From contig DASRJH010000052.1 of assembly GCA_035649575.1 (NCBI GenBank), forward strand, positions 1 to 13,342: a stretch of DNA of 13,342 nucleotides. Direction: 5' to 3'. This document shows positions 7,138-13,342 of this stretch, piece after piece. The translations under genes were made by a program, and so were the position numbers. This DNA comes from DASVAL01 sp035649575. GTDB lineage: Bacteria > Planctomycetota > UBA1135 > UBA2386. The number at the start of each line of letters is the position of its first letter. Positions within the stretch are counted from its first letter, which is position 1. Under the pieces are notes generated by a model, which worked only from the letters and a program-made list of their open reading frames with translations, was not told the origin of the DNA and ran no database searches.

Positions 7138-8868
7138 GTGACCGAACTGCACGACCACCTCCAGAACCGCCTGCTCACCGCCCTGACCGAGCTGGGTTTT
7201 CCGCGCGACGCAGTCGGACCGCTGGTCCGCCTCGATCCGCCCAAGAACCGCGAGCACGGCGACGTCGCGCTCGGCGCGTTCCAGCTCGCGAAGCTCGCGG
7301 GCAAGGCGCCGCCGGCGCTGGCCAGCGCGCTCGCGGCGAAGATCACGGCCGATGCGATCGTCGAGAGCGCGACCGCGGCCGGGCCGTTCGTGAACTTCCG
7401 CTTCCGCCGCGCTGCGCTCTCGCGCGCGGTCCTGACCGCGATCCAGGACGGCGCAGAGCCCTATGGCAAGGCGCGCAGCAACGGCCAGGTCGTCTGCATC
7501 GACTTCAGCTCGCCGAACATCGCGAAGCCGTTCCACATCGGCCACATGCGCAGCACGGTGCTCGGCAACGCGCTGTGCCGCATCCACCGCCACCTCGGTG
7601 CTCAGGTGCACGGCATCAACCATCTCGGCGACTGGGGCATGCCGTTCGCGAAGATGATGACGGCCTACATGCGCTGGGGGAACGAAGCGGAGCTGCACCG
7701 GTCGCCGATGCGCTACATGTTCGACCTCTACAAACGCTACGGCGTCGAGGTCAAGCAGACGCCGGCACTCGACGACGAGGCCGCCGCGCATTTCCGCGCG
7801 CTCGAGAGCGGCGCTGCGAACCAGGAGCGGCGCATGTGGCAGCTGCTGCGCGACGAGTCGCTGAAGGCGTTCCAGGGTCCTTACAGCCGGCTCGGCGTCG
7901 CGTTCGATCACGTCACGGGCGAGTCGTTCTTCGAGGACAAGATGGCCGCCGCGATGGCGCGCGTGCAAGCGTCGGGCGTGCTCGAGAAGAGCGAAGGCGC
8001 TTCTGTCGTGTGGCTCAAGGAGCTCGGCATCAAGGAACCGTGCATCCTGCAGAAGAGCGACGGCACGACGCTCTACCACACGCGCGACCTCGCGGCGGCG
8101 TTCTACCGCGAGGCTACGTTCCACCCGACGCGCATCCTCTACGTCGTCGGCGCCGAGCAGAAGCTCCACTTCGACCAGCTCAAGGGTGTCCTGACGAAGA
8201 TGAAGGAGCCGATCGCGCAGGCGATCGAGCACGTGCCGTTCGGGCTGGTGCTCAGCAAGGGCGAAGACGGCAAGTGGGAGAAGTTTGCGTCGCGCTCGGG
8301 CAATGCGGTCTTCCTCGACGAGATCCTCGACGAGTCGGTCGCGAAGGTGCGGTCGATCATCCGCGAGAAGAATCCGGACCTGCCCGACGCCGACAAGGTC
8401 GCCGAGCAGGTCGGCGTGTCCGCGATCGTCTTCAACGACCTCAAGAACTCGCGCATCAAGGACGTCAAGTTCGACTGGGAGTCGATGCTGACGTTCGACG
8501 GCGAGACGGGTCCGTATGTGCAATACGCGTGTGCGCGGCTCGCCTCGATCCTGCGCAAGGTCGAGGTCCCCGTGCCGGCAACCGACAAGGTGGACATGGC
8601 GCTGCTCGCCGACGCCGAACGCGTGCTGCTCACGATGATGGATTTCGGACCGGCCGTGCAGCGCGCCGCCGAGCAGAGCGAACCGAGCCTCGTGACGGCG
8701 CACACGATCGCGCTCGCCGGCGAGATCCACAGCTACTTGCGCGATCACTACGTGGTCGGGGCCGAGCCAGCCGTGCGCGATGCGCGGCTCGTGCTCGTCG
8801 ACGCGGCGAGACGGCTGTTGACGACGGGGCTCGGGCTGCTCGGCATCGTGGCACCGGAGCGCATGTAA
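7138..8868 (+). CDS. argS: Arginyl-tRNA synthetase
   Basis: The 576-residue class I aminoacyl-tRNA synthetase charges tRNA-Arg with arginine using ATP in the cytoplasm; family members are about 550-600 residues. Domains in order: an N-terminal tRNA D-loop-recognising domain (about 1-90, with FVNFRF near 84-89), the Rossmann catalytic domain with HIGH at 133-136 in SPNIAKPFHIGHMRST, and the C-terminal helical anticodon-binding (DALR) domain from about 455, ending GLLGIVAPERM as is usual. The KMSKS equivalent reads KFASRSGNAVFLDEIL (from K382), the relaxed KFxxRSG form also seen in eukaryotic cytosolic enzymes. I chose the GTG at 7138 because residues after it match the usual N-terminus (TELHDHLQNRLLTAL). 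The frame stays open to an ATG at 7072, but that 22-residue extension looks non-coding. No clear Shine-Dalgarno. Its stop is 6 bases from the stop of the convergent SDR gene, leaving no room for a terminator between them. Confidence 0.97.
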   Translation: MTELHDHLQNRLLTALTELGFPRDAVGPLVRLDPPKNREHGDVALGAFQLAKLAGKAPPALASALAAKITADAIVESATAAGPFVNFRFRRAALSRAVLTAIQDGAEPYGKARSNGQVVCIDFSSPNIAKPFHIGHMRSTVLGNALCRIHRHLGAQVHGINHLGDWGMPFAKMMTAYMRWGNEAELHRSPMRYMFDLYKRYGVEVKQTPALDDEAAAHFRALESGAANQERRMWQLLRDESLKAFQGPYSRLGVAFDHVTGESFFEDKMAAAMARVQASGVLEKSEGASVVWLKELGIKEPCILQKSDGTTLYHTRDLAAAFYREATFHPTRILYVVGAEQKLHFDQLKGVLTKMKEPIAQAIEHVPFGLVLSKGEDGKWEKFASRSGNAVFLDEILDESVAKVRSIIREKNPDLPDADKVAEQVGVSAIVFNDLKNSRIKDVKFDWESMLTFDGETGPYVQYACARLASILRKVEVPVPATDKVDMALLADAERVLLTMMDFGPAVQRAAEQSEPSLVTAHTIALAGEIHSYLRDHYVVGAEPAVRDARLVLVDAARRLLTTGLGLLGIVAPERM

Positions 8869-8874
8869 CGGGCG

Positions 8875-9828
8875 TCACTTCGGCGCGAGCGCCTCGTCGA
8901 GCAGCTTGATCAGCGCTTCGCGGTCGTAGGCATACGTCTGCCCCTCGTTGAGCTGCACCACGCGCGCGATGGCCGCCTTGATCGTCATCTCGGCTTCGCG
9001 CCGGTTCGGCACGACCATGTAGCGGAGCCTCGGCTTCTCGTCGGTCAGCGCGCGCAGGAAGGCCGCGGCGACGTCATCGGGCTCTTTGAACTCGGAGCGA
9101 TCCGTGGGCTGCTCGAGCAGCCGTTCGATCTGCTTCCGGTAGAGCGAGCCCTCGGTTGCGTAGCCGCCGTCGATCAGGCGCTGCCGCATGCCCGCCATGA
9201 TCTCGGAACGGTAGTTACCCGGCTCGATCGTGCTGACGTGCACGCCGAACTGCCTCAGCTCCTGCGCGAGCGTGTCGGTGTAGGCATCGAGCGCGTGTTT
9301 GCTCATCGTGTAGGCGCCGCCCATGCTCCAGGTCACGGTGCCCGAGATCGATCCCGTCGCGGCGATGCGGCCCTTGCTCTCGATCAGGAGCGGCGCAAAC
9401 GCCTTGGTCACGCGGAACGGGCCGAACACGTTCACGTCGAGCTGATAAGCGAGATCCTGCTCGCGCATCTCGATCAGCGGTGCGAGCACCGCGACGCCCG
9501 CGTTGTTCACGAGGCCGTAGAGGCCGCGCCCGGCCTCGCGCACGGTCTTCACGGCCGCCTCGATCTGCCCGGGCTTGGTCACGTCGAGCCGGATCGCCTG
9601 CACGTTCGCGATCGCCGCGAGTGCTTCCAGGTCCGCGTCCTTGCGCGCGCAGGCGTAGACGAAGAAGCCGCTCTTCGCGAGCAGCTCGGTCGTCTTGCGT
9701 CCGATGCCGGAACTGGCGCCCGTGACGAGCACGGCGCGTGGCGCGTCGCCTCGAGGCGGCGGTTCCTGCGCGGTCGCGGGCCAACAAAGAGCAGCGAGGA
9801 CGAGAATGCACGAGGAGTGGCGCAGCAT
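8875..9828 (-). CDS. Short-chain dehydrogenase/reductase with an N-terminal signal peptide
   Basis: The product is 317 residues of classical SDR type. The NAD(P)-binding motif TGASSGIG is at 36-43, DV at 82-83 in RLDVT, NNAG at 108-111, and the catalytic Ser-Tyr-Lys set at S160, Y173 and K177 (YTMSK). IEPG at 201-204 precedes the substrate loop. SDRs catalyse NAD(P)-dependent oxidation or reduction of alcohol and carbonyl groups; the substrate cannot be read from sequence. Residues 1-20 look like a cleavable Sec signal (Arg at 3, a hydrophobic core at about 8-17, then PATA-QE) and are followed by a Pro-rich spacer before the Rossmann fold. Export would be unusual, because free NAD(P) is scarce outside the cytoplasm, and there is no twin-Arg motif. 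The first Met after the signal region lies deep in the domain (121), so the ATG at 9828 is well supported. It is the last gene of the minus-strand cluster, 26 bases after the radical SAM gene. Confidence 0.93.
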   Translation of the reverse strand: MLRHSSCILVLAALCWPATAQEPPPRGDAPRAVLVTGASSGIGRKTTELLAKSGFFVYACARKDADLEALAAIANVQAIRLDVTKPGQIEAAVKTVREAGRGLYGLVNNAGVAVLAPLIEMREQDLAYQLDVNVFGPFRVTKAFAPLLIESKGRIAATGSISGTVTWSMGGAYTMSKHALDAYTDTLAQELRQFGVHVSTIEPGNYRSEIMAGMRQRLIDGGYATEGSLYRKQIERLLEQPTDRSEFKEPDDVAAAFLRALTDEKPRLRYMVVPNRREAEMTIKAAIARVVQLNEGQTYAYDREALIKLLDEALAPK

Positions 9829-9854
9829 GGCAGTGATCCACGAGCAGTTTGACG

Positions 9855-10874
9855 CTACGCGTCGTCGCGGAACAGCGCCTGCTGCTGGAACGGCCGCCGG
9901 AAACTCGTCGGCCCCGGGTGCGGCGGCGGCAGAAGGCCGAGGCGCTTGGCGACCGTCGAGAACAGCTGCGCGATCAACTCGTAGCGTGGTCCTCTTCCGC
10001 GCATGCGTTCGTGGAAACGCGGGTCTTTGAGCCGGCCGCCGTGCATGCTGCGCAGCAGCGACAACACCTTCTCGGCGCGCAGCGGGAACGCCGCACGCAG
10101 GCGGCTCGCGAACACGTCCTCGACCTCGGCCGGCAGGCGCAGCAGCACGTGGAACGCGTGCTTGGCACCCGCGGCGCGCGCGCGTTCGAGGATCTCGGGC
10201 ACCTCGTGGTCATTGAGGCCCGGGATCAGCGGCGACACGGACACGCCGGTCGGCACGCCGGCGTCGCTCAACGTGCGCAGCGCCTGGAAGCGGCGTTCGG
10301 GCAATGCGACGAACGGTTCGATCGCGCGCGACTCCGCAGCGTCGGCGAACGGCACGCTGACGAACACCGTCGCGGCGCCGATCCGCGCGAGGTCGGCCAG
10401 AACGTCGACGTCGCGTTCGACGAGCGCACCCTTCGTGATGATGCCGACTGGTTGGCGGAACTCGCGGCAGACCTCGAGGCAGCGCCTCGTCAGCCGGTAG
10501 CTCGCTTCGAGCGGCTGGTAGCAGTCGGTGACGCCCGAGAACGCAACCAGCTCGCCGCGCCACGACGGCTTGCCGAGGTGCTGGCGCAGCAGCTCGGGCG
10601 CGTTGCGCTTGACGACGATGCGCCGTTCCCAATCGGTACCGGCGCCGAAGCCGAGGTATTGGTGCGTCGGCCGCGCATAGCAGTAGGCGCAGCCGTGGAA
10701 GCAGCCGCGGTAGGGATTGAGCGACCAGCGGAAAGGCAGGTCGGGGCTGTCGTTCTCGGACACGATCGACCCCGCGTCCTCCTCGTAGACCTCGAGCGGC
10801 TGCTCGGGTGGCTCGCCGAGCCACTCGACGTGGCTCGACAGCCAGGGGTTCGGCGGGTTGTCGACCGGGCGCAC
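9855..10874 (-). CDS. PA0069/SplB-like radical SAM protein
   Basis: The product is 339 residues from a GTG start. The radical SAM cluster motif CxxxCxxC is C58-C62-C65 in GCFHGCAYCYARPTH, binding the 4Fe-4S cluster that cleaves S-adenosylmethionine. The segment before it, ENDSPDLPFRWSLNPYRGC, and the following KRNAPELL and FSGVTDCYQPLE stretches are hallmarks of the COG1533 (SplB-related) group often named the PA0069 family. Spore photoproduct lyase is a distant relative; the reaction of this branch is not established. The partial TIM-barrel runs to about residue 235 (GVSVSPLIPGLND), and the C-terminal third is helical. GTG at 10874 was chosen because translation there starts just before the conserved region. 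An ATG at 10882 is in another frame. It lies 25 bases after the Lnt-like gene and 26 before the SDR gene, so it is probably in the same operon. Confidence 0.92.
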   Translation of the reverse strand: MRPVDNPPNPWLSSHVEWLGEPPEQPLEVYEEDAGSIVSENDSPDLPFRWSLNPYRGCFHGCAYCYARPTHQYLGFGAGTDWERRIVVKRNAPELLRQHLGKPSWRGELVAFSGVTDCYQPLEASYRLTRRCLEVCREFRQPVGIITKGALVERDVDVLADLARIGAATVFVSVPFADAAESRAIEPFVALPERRFQALRTLSDAGVPTGVSVSPLIPGLNDHEVPEILERARAAGAKHAFHVLLRLPAEVEDVFASRLRAAFPLRAEKVLSLLRSMHGGRLKDPRFHERMRGRGPRYELIAQLFSTVAKRLGLLPPPHPGPTSFRRPFQQQALFRDDA

Positions 10875-10899
10875 AGCCCCATCTTACGCGAAGGCGCGG

Positions 10900-12309
10900 C
10901 TACGAGATGGCTTGCGCGACGTGGCTCGTGGTTGGCTCAGGGCTGCGGTAGCGCGAAGCGATCGCAATCGCGAGCAGGGCGAGCACGAGCATCGGCCAGT
11001 CGCCGAAGCGTGCGTATGGCGTCACGCTGCCGTATCCGAGCGGCACGTCATCGACGATCAGTTTCCGGCCGATCTCATGGTGGTCCTCCGACACGAGCAC
11101 CTCACCGCGCGGCGACACGATGGCCGAGATGCCGTTCGACGCGGCGCGCACGATCGCATAACCGTTCTCGATCGCGCGCAGGCGCGCGTTGTCGAAGTGC
11201 GCGAAGCGGATCGACGGCCAGTCGTTGGTCGGCACCGCGAGCAGCGGCATCGCATCGCGGCCGTAGCCGCGCGCGATGTCGGTGAAGTTGTCGTCCTGAC
11301 AGATCATGCCTCCGAACGGCACCCCGCCGATCGCCGCGCGGGCGAGCGTGCCGTCGCCAGCCGTGTAGAGCTCGATCCACGGCACGAGGTGCGTCTTGCG
11401 ATACTCAGCCTCGTGCACGCCGTCGTCGCCGAAGAACCAGATGCGGTTGTCACGCGTCGGCGTGTGCCACACGCCGAGCGCCAGCGTCATGAGGTGCTTC
11501 CTCGCGAGGTCGCCGAACGCCGCGGCGGCCTTCGCGACGTCCGCGCCGGTGCCGAATCCCGTCTCCGGGGTCACGACGAGGCGCGCGCCGACGACCTTCG
11601 CTGCGCCGATCACTTTGTCGAGCCACGCGACGGTGCCCTGTTCGTCGGACGGACCATCCGCGCCCCAGCCATACGCGGCGACACGCAGCGACTCCCCGAG
11701 CGGCCGGTTCCACCGCACGACGTCGACTGCTGCCGCGGCGATCACGAGGCCTGCCGCGACGAGCAGTGGCGGCGCGCGGCGTTGCGCGAGCAGCGCGTTC
11801 GCGAGCAATGCCTGCACCGCGGTCGACACGAACACGAGGCCGGCGACTCCGGTCCACGCGATGAATCCGATCACAGCGGGCGCGTAGCCGAGCGGTCGTG
11901 CGAAGCACTGCGCGGTGCCGAACAGCGGCACGGCGTGCCACGTGATGATCTCCAACACCGTCACGGCGCCGGCTGCCCCGAGCGCACCGAGGACCGGACT
12001 GCGCACGAACAGTCGCCCCGCCACCATCGCGATCAGCATCCACTGCAGCACGGCCGCCGCGACCGCGACGACGATCGGCGGCGCCGTGCCGAGGACGAAC
12101 AGGAGCGGCAGCGCGTTGCCGCATGCGAGCAACGCACCGAGCGGCCACAGGTGGCGTCCCGCGCGATGGTGCGCAGCCAGCGCCAGCCACCACGGCACGA
12201 ACGCGACGAACTGTAGCCACCACGCGCGCAGCGGGTGGTCGGACACAAACAGCAAGAGCCCCGTGGCGAGCGCGGCGAGGGATGGCACGAGGACCCGAAC
12301 GTAGCGCAC
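10900..12309 (-). CDS. lnt: Apolipoprotein N-acyltransferase-like protein (membrane-bound CN-hydrolase)
   Basis: The product is 469 residues, starting at GTG. The N-terminal part (about 1-200) has some six to seven hydrophobic helices. Residues of about 207-425 form a nitrilase/CN-hydrolase domain, and one more membrane helix lies at 437-453. This is the layout of Lnt, which adds the third acyl chain to bacterial lipoproteins at the periplasmic face of the inner membrane. The catalytic triad is present as E249 (TPETGFG), K305 (YRKTHLVPW) and C337 (GGMICQDDNF). E313 matches the essential Glu eight residues after the Lys. Downstream, TNDWPSIRFAHFDNARLRAIENG and the RAASNGISAIVSPRG stretch match Lnt closely. 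The usual ICYE is ICQDD here, so Tyr is replaced by Gln and Glu by Asp next to the nucleophile. An in-frame stop lies just upstream, so the GTG at 12309 is the first possible start; there is no Shine-Dalgarno. The family is sure; whether it is the main Lnt or a specialised paralogue is open. Confidence 0.88.
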   Translation of the reverse strand: MRYVRVLVPSLAALATGLLLFVSDHPLRAWWLQFVAFVPWWLALAAHHRAGRHLWPLGALLACGNALPLLFVLGTAPPIVVAVAAAVLQWMLIAMVAGRLFVRSPVLGALGAAGAVTVLEIITWHAVPLFGTAQCFARPLGYAPAVIGFIAWTGVAGLVFVSTAVQALLANALLAQRRAPPLLVAAGLVIAAAAVDVVRWNRPLGESLRVAAYGWGADGPSDEQGTVAWLDKVIGAAKVVGARLVVTPETGFGTGADVAKAAAAFGDLARKHLMTLALGVWHTPTRDNRIWFFGDDGVHEAEYRKTHLVPWIELYTAGDGTLARAAIGGVPFGGMICQDDNFTDIARGYGRDAMPLLAVPTNDWPSIRFAHFDNARLRAIENGYAIVRAASNGISAIVSPRGEVLVSEDHHEIGRKLIVDDVPLGYGSVTPYARFGDWPMLVLALLAIAIASRYRSPEPTTSHVAQAIS

Positions 12310-12350
12310 CGCGGCCGCCGCGTCAGCATCTCATGTCATCGAGCGCGGGC

Positions 12351-12473
12351 TCAGCGCGCCATCTCTTCGAGCTGCTTGCGCAGTCGTTCCACGTTCTCGG
12401 CTTGCTGCGGCTTGTTGGGCAGGACCATGTTCGCACATCCGGCGCACGACGACCATCTGCACTGGGCCTGCAT
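12351..12473 (-). CDS. Possible 40-residue Cys-containing small protein or gene remnant
   Basis: A short ORF begins 6 bases after the SDR stop, in the same frame. Its 40 residues read MQAQCRWSSCAGCANMVL and then NKPQQAENVERLRKQLEEMAR. The Cys cluster C5-x4-C10-x2-C13 resembles half of a zinc or iron-sulfur knuckle. The tail (about 25-39) is a well-formed charged amphipathic helix with G/C at most third codon positions, which looks translated. AGGA lies directly against the first ATG, which is too close for a good site. A second ATG (residue 16) has GGA 9 bases upstream and would give a 25-residue product without the Cys residues. It could be a genuine small protein in the operon or the 3' remnant of a larger gene replaced by the SDR. 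I do not recognise it. Confidence 0.45.
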   Translation of the reverse strand: MQAQCRWSSCAGCANMVLPNKPQQAENVERLRKQLEEMAR

Positions 12474-12479
12474 TCCTGG

Positions 12480-13322
12480 TCACGCGTCGTCGTACGCGAG
12501 GGAGGCGGACAACGCGCGATGGGCTTGGGCATGGGCGAGCAGTGTGCTGGCCTTGGATTCGAATGTCTGCACGGCGTCGGCGCCGGCAGCGAAACGAGTG
12601 GGCGGCTCCTTGAGCGCGACGAGCTTCACGAGGGCGGCCGCGAGCTTGGCGGGGTCCCCACCTTGCTTCCCGTCCATGCTCCGCCAGGCCGCGACGATCT
12701 CTTTGGTCTTCTCGGCATAGTCGTCGATGGAGGGCTCGGCGAAGGTTGTCGAGTCCGTGGTGAGCAGTTCGGTGCGGAAGAAACCGGGCTCGACCAGCAT
12801 CGTGCGGATTCCGAAGGGCGCGACCTCTGGTGTGAGCGACTCCATCCACCCCTCGATGCCGAACTTCGCGGCGGCATAGGCAGTGCAGAACATCTGGCCG
12901 ACGATCCCCGCGGTCGAGGAGATGGTGACCACCAAGCCGGACTGCTGCCTCCGCATCGCCGGCAAGACGGCGCGAGTGACATTCATCGGGCCGAACAGCA
13001 GCGTCTCGATCTGATCGCGGACCTGTTGGGGGCTTAGCTCCTCGAAGAAGCCGGCGAAGAAGTTGCCCGCGTTGTTGACCAAAACGTCGACTCGCCCGAA
13101 CTTCGAGACGGCGGCCCCGACTGCCGCCTGCGAATCCTGTGGGTGAGTGACGTCGAGCTTTAGAGCCAGCAGATTGCTGCGGTTGCCGACCGCAGCCGTG
13201 ACCTTTGCAGCATCACGGCCGGTGGCAACGACTGCGTGACCGGCGGCCAGGGCGGCTTTGGCGATGTCGACCCCCAGACCACGGCCAGCGCCGGTGATGA
13301 ACCACACCTTTCGTTCAGTCAT
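12480..13322 (-). CDS. Short-chain dehydrogenase/reductase (cytoplasmic)
   Basis: The product is 280 residues, a classical SDR: cofactor motif TGAGRGLG at 10-17, LDVT at 56-59, NNAG at 83-86, catalytic S136-Y149-K153 (YAAAK) and VEPG at 177-180. The family carries out NAD(P)-dependent redox reactions on diverse alcohols and ketones; the substrate is unknown. The ATG at 13322 was chosen over the one at 13334 because GGAG stands six bases upstream of it and MTERKVWFITGAG is a typical SDR beginning. This is the clearest ribosome binding site in the right half of the window. Base composition differs from its neighbours: 12661-12780 counts 62.5% G+C, against about 71% for 10321-10440 in the radical SAM gene. 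With no signal peptide it differs from the SDR at 8875..9828, and the two share little beyond family motifs. It is the first visible gene of the minus-strand cluster; a promoter may lie beyond the right edge. Confidence 0.94.
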   Translation of the reverse strand: MTERKVWFITGAGRGLGVDIAKAALAAGHAVVATGRDAAKVTAAVGNRSNLLALKLDVTHPQDSQAAVGAAVSKFGRVDVLVNNAGNFFAGFFEELSPQQVRDQIETLLFGPMNVTRAVLPAMRRQQSGLVVTISSTAGIVGQMFCTAYAAAKFGIEGWMESLTPEVAPFGIRTMLVEPGFFRTELLTTDSTTFAEPSIDDYAEKTKEIVAAWRSMDGKQGGDPAKLAAALVKLVALKEPPTRFAAGADAVQTFESKASTLLAHAQAHRALSASLAYDDA

Positions 13323-13342
13323 GCCATGCTCCATTCGGGTTC

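Noticed and set aside
7051..8748. Minus-strand 565-codon frame opposite argS, and a 665-codon plus frame at 6912-8909
   Set aside because: Both are shadows of argS, whose motifs and length are unambiguous.
9849..12216. Long plus-strand frames (9849-11285 and 10858-12216) opposite the radical SAM and Lnt-like genes
   Set aside because: Their translations lack any fold signature, while the minus-strand frames carry complete catalytic motifs.
1..13342. tRNA, rRNA, CRISPR, insertion sequence or att site
   Set aside because: No cloverleaf, rRNA-like stretch, spaced direct repeats, transposase or integrase motif was seen by eye on either strand.

Overview
This is GC-rich DNA. Sixty-base lines that I counted by hand run from about 62% to 75% G+C. 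It comes from a bacterial chromosome, most likely a Gram-negative (diderm) organism of the Planctomycetota type, with Acidobacteriota or Myxococcota as alternatives. That reading rests on four things: a sulfatase-modifying-factor-like protein, a cytochrome c / copper-monooxygenase / TPR fusion, an apolipoprotein N-acyltransferase-type protein (which implies lipoproteins and usually an outer membrane), and the scarcity of Shine-Dalgarno sequences. No sequence here fixes the phylum. I see no mobile elements, CRISPR arrays, rRNA or tRNA.

Layout. The left edge carries the 3' end of a formylglycine-generating-enzyme-like gene (+). It converges on a long minus-strand gene (585..2423/2435) for an exported protein with a c-type haem site, a PHM/DBM-type copper monooxygenase core and a TPR tail. 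Divergent from that gene is a multi-pass membrane protein of unknown function (2506..3312, +). Next comes a tight two-gene unit (3434..6863, +). Its first gene is a large helical protein of unknown function. Its second is an HD-GYP phosphodiesterase-like protein. Both begin with what looks like the same N-terminal module. A 274-base gap precedes argS (7138..8868, +), the only clear housekeeping gene.

The right third (8875..13322) is all on the minus strand. In transcription order it holds a short-chain dehydrogenase (SDR), an overlooked 40-residue Cys-containing ORF, an Lnt-like membrane N-acyltransferase, a PA0069/SplB-like radical SAM protein, and a second SDR with a Sec signal peptide. Gaps of 6, 41, 25 and 26 bases would allow one transcript. 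The first SDR has lower G+C and a better ribosome binding site than its neighbours, so it may be a later arrival.

How they fit together. The clearest functional coupling is the 3434/5385 pair, which looks like a signalling or cyclic-dinucleotide module. Several products act at or beyond the inner membrane: the cytochrome/copper protein, the membrane protein, the Lnt-like protein and the signal-peptide SDR. No complete pathway can be reconstructed from this window.
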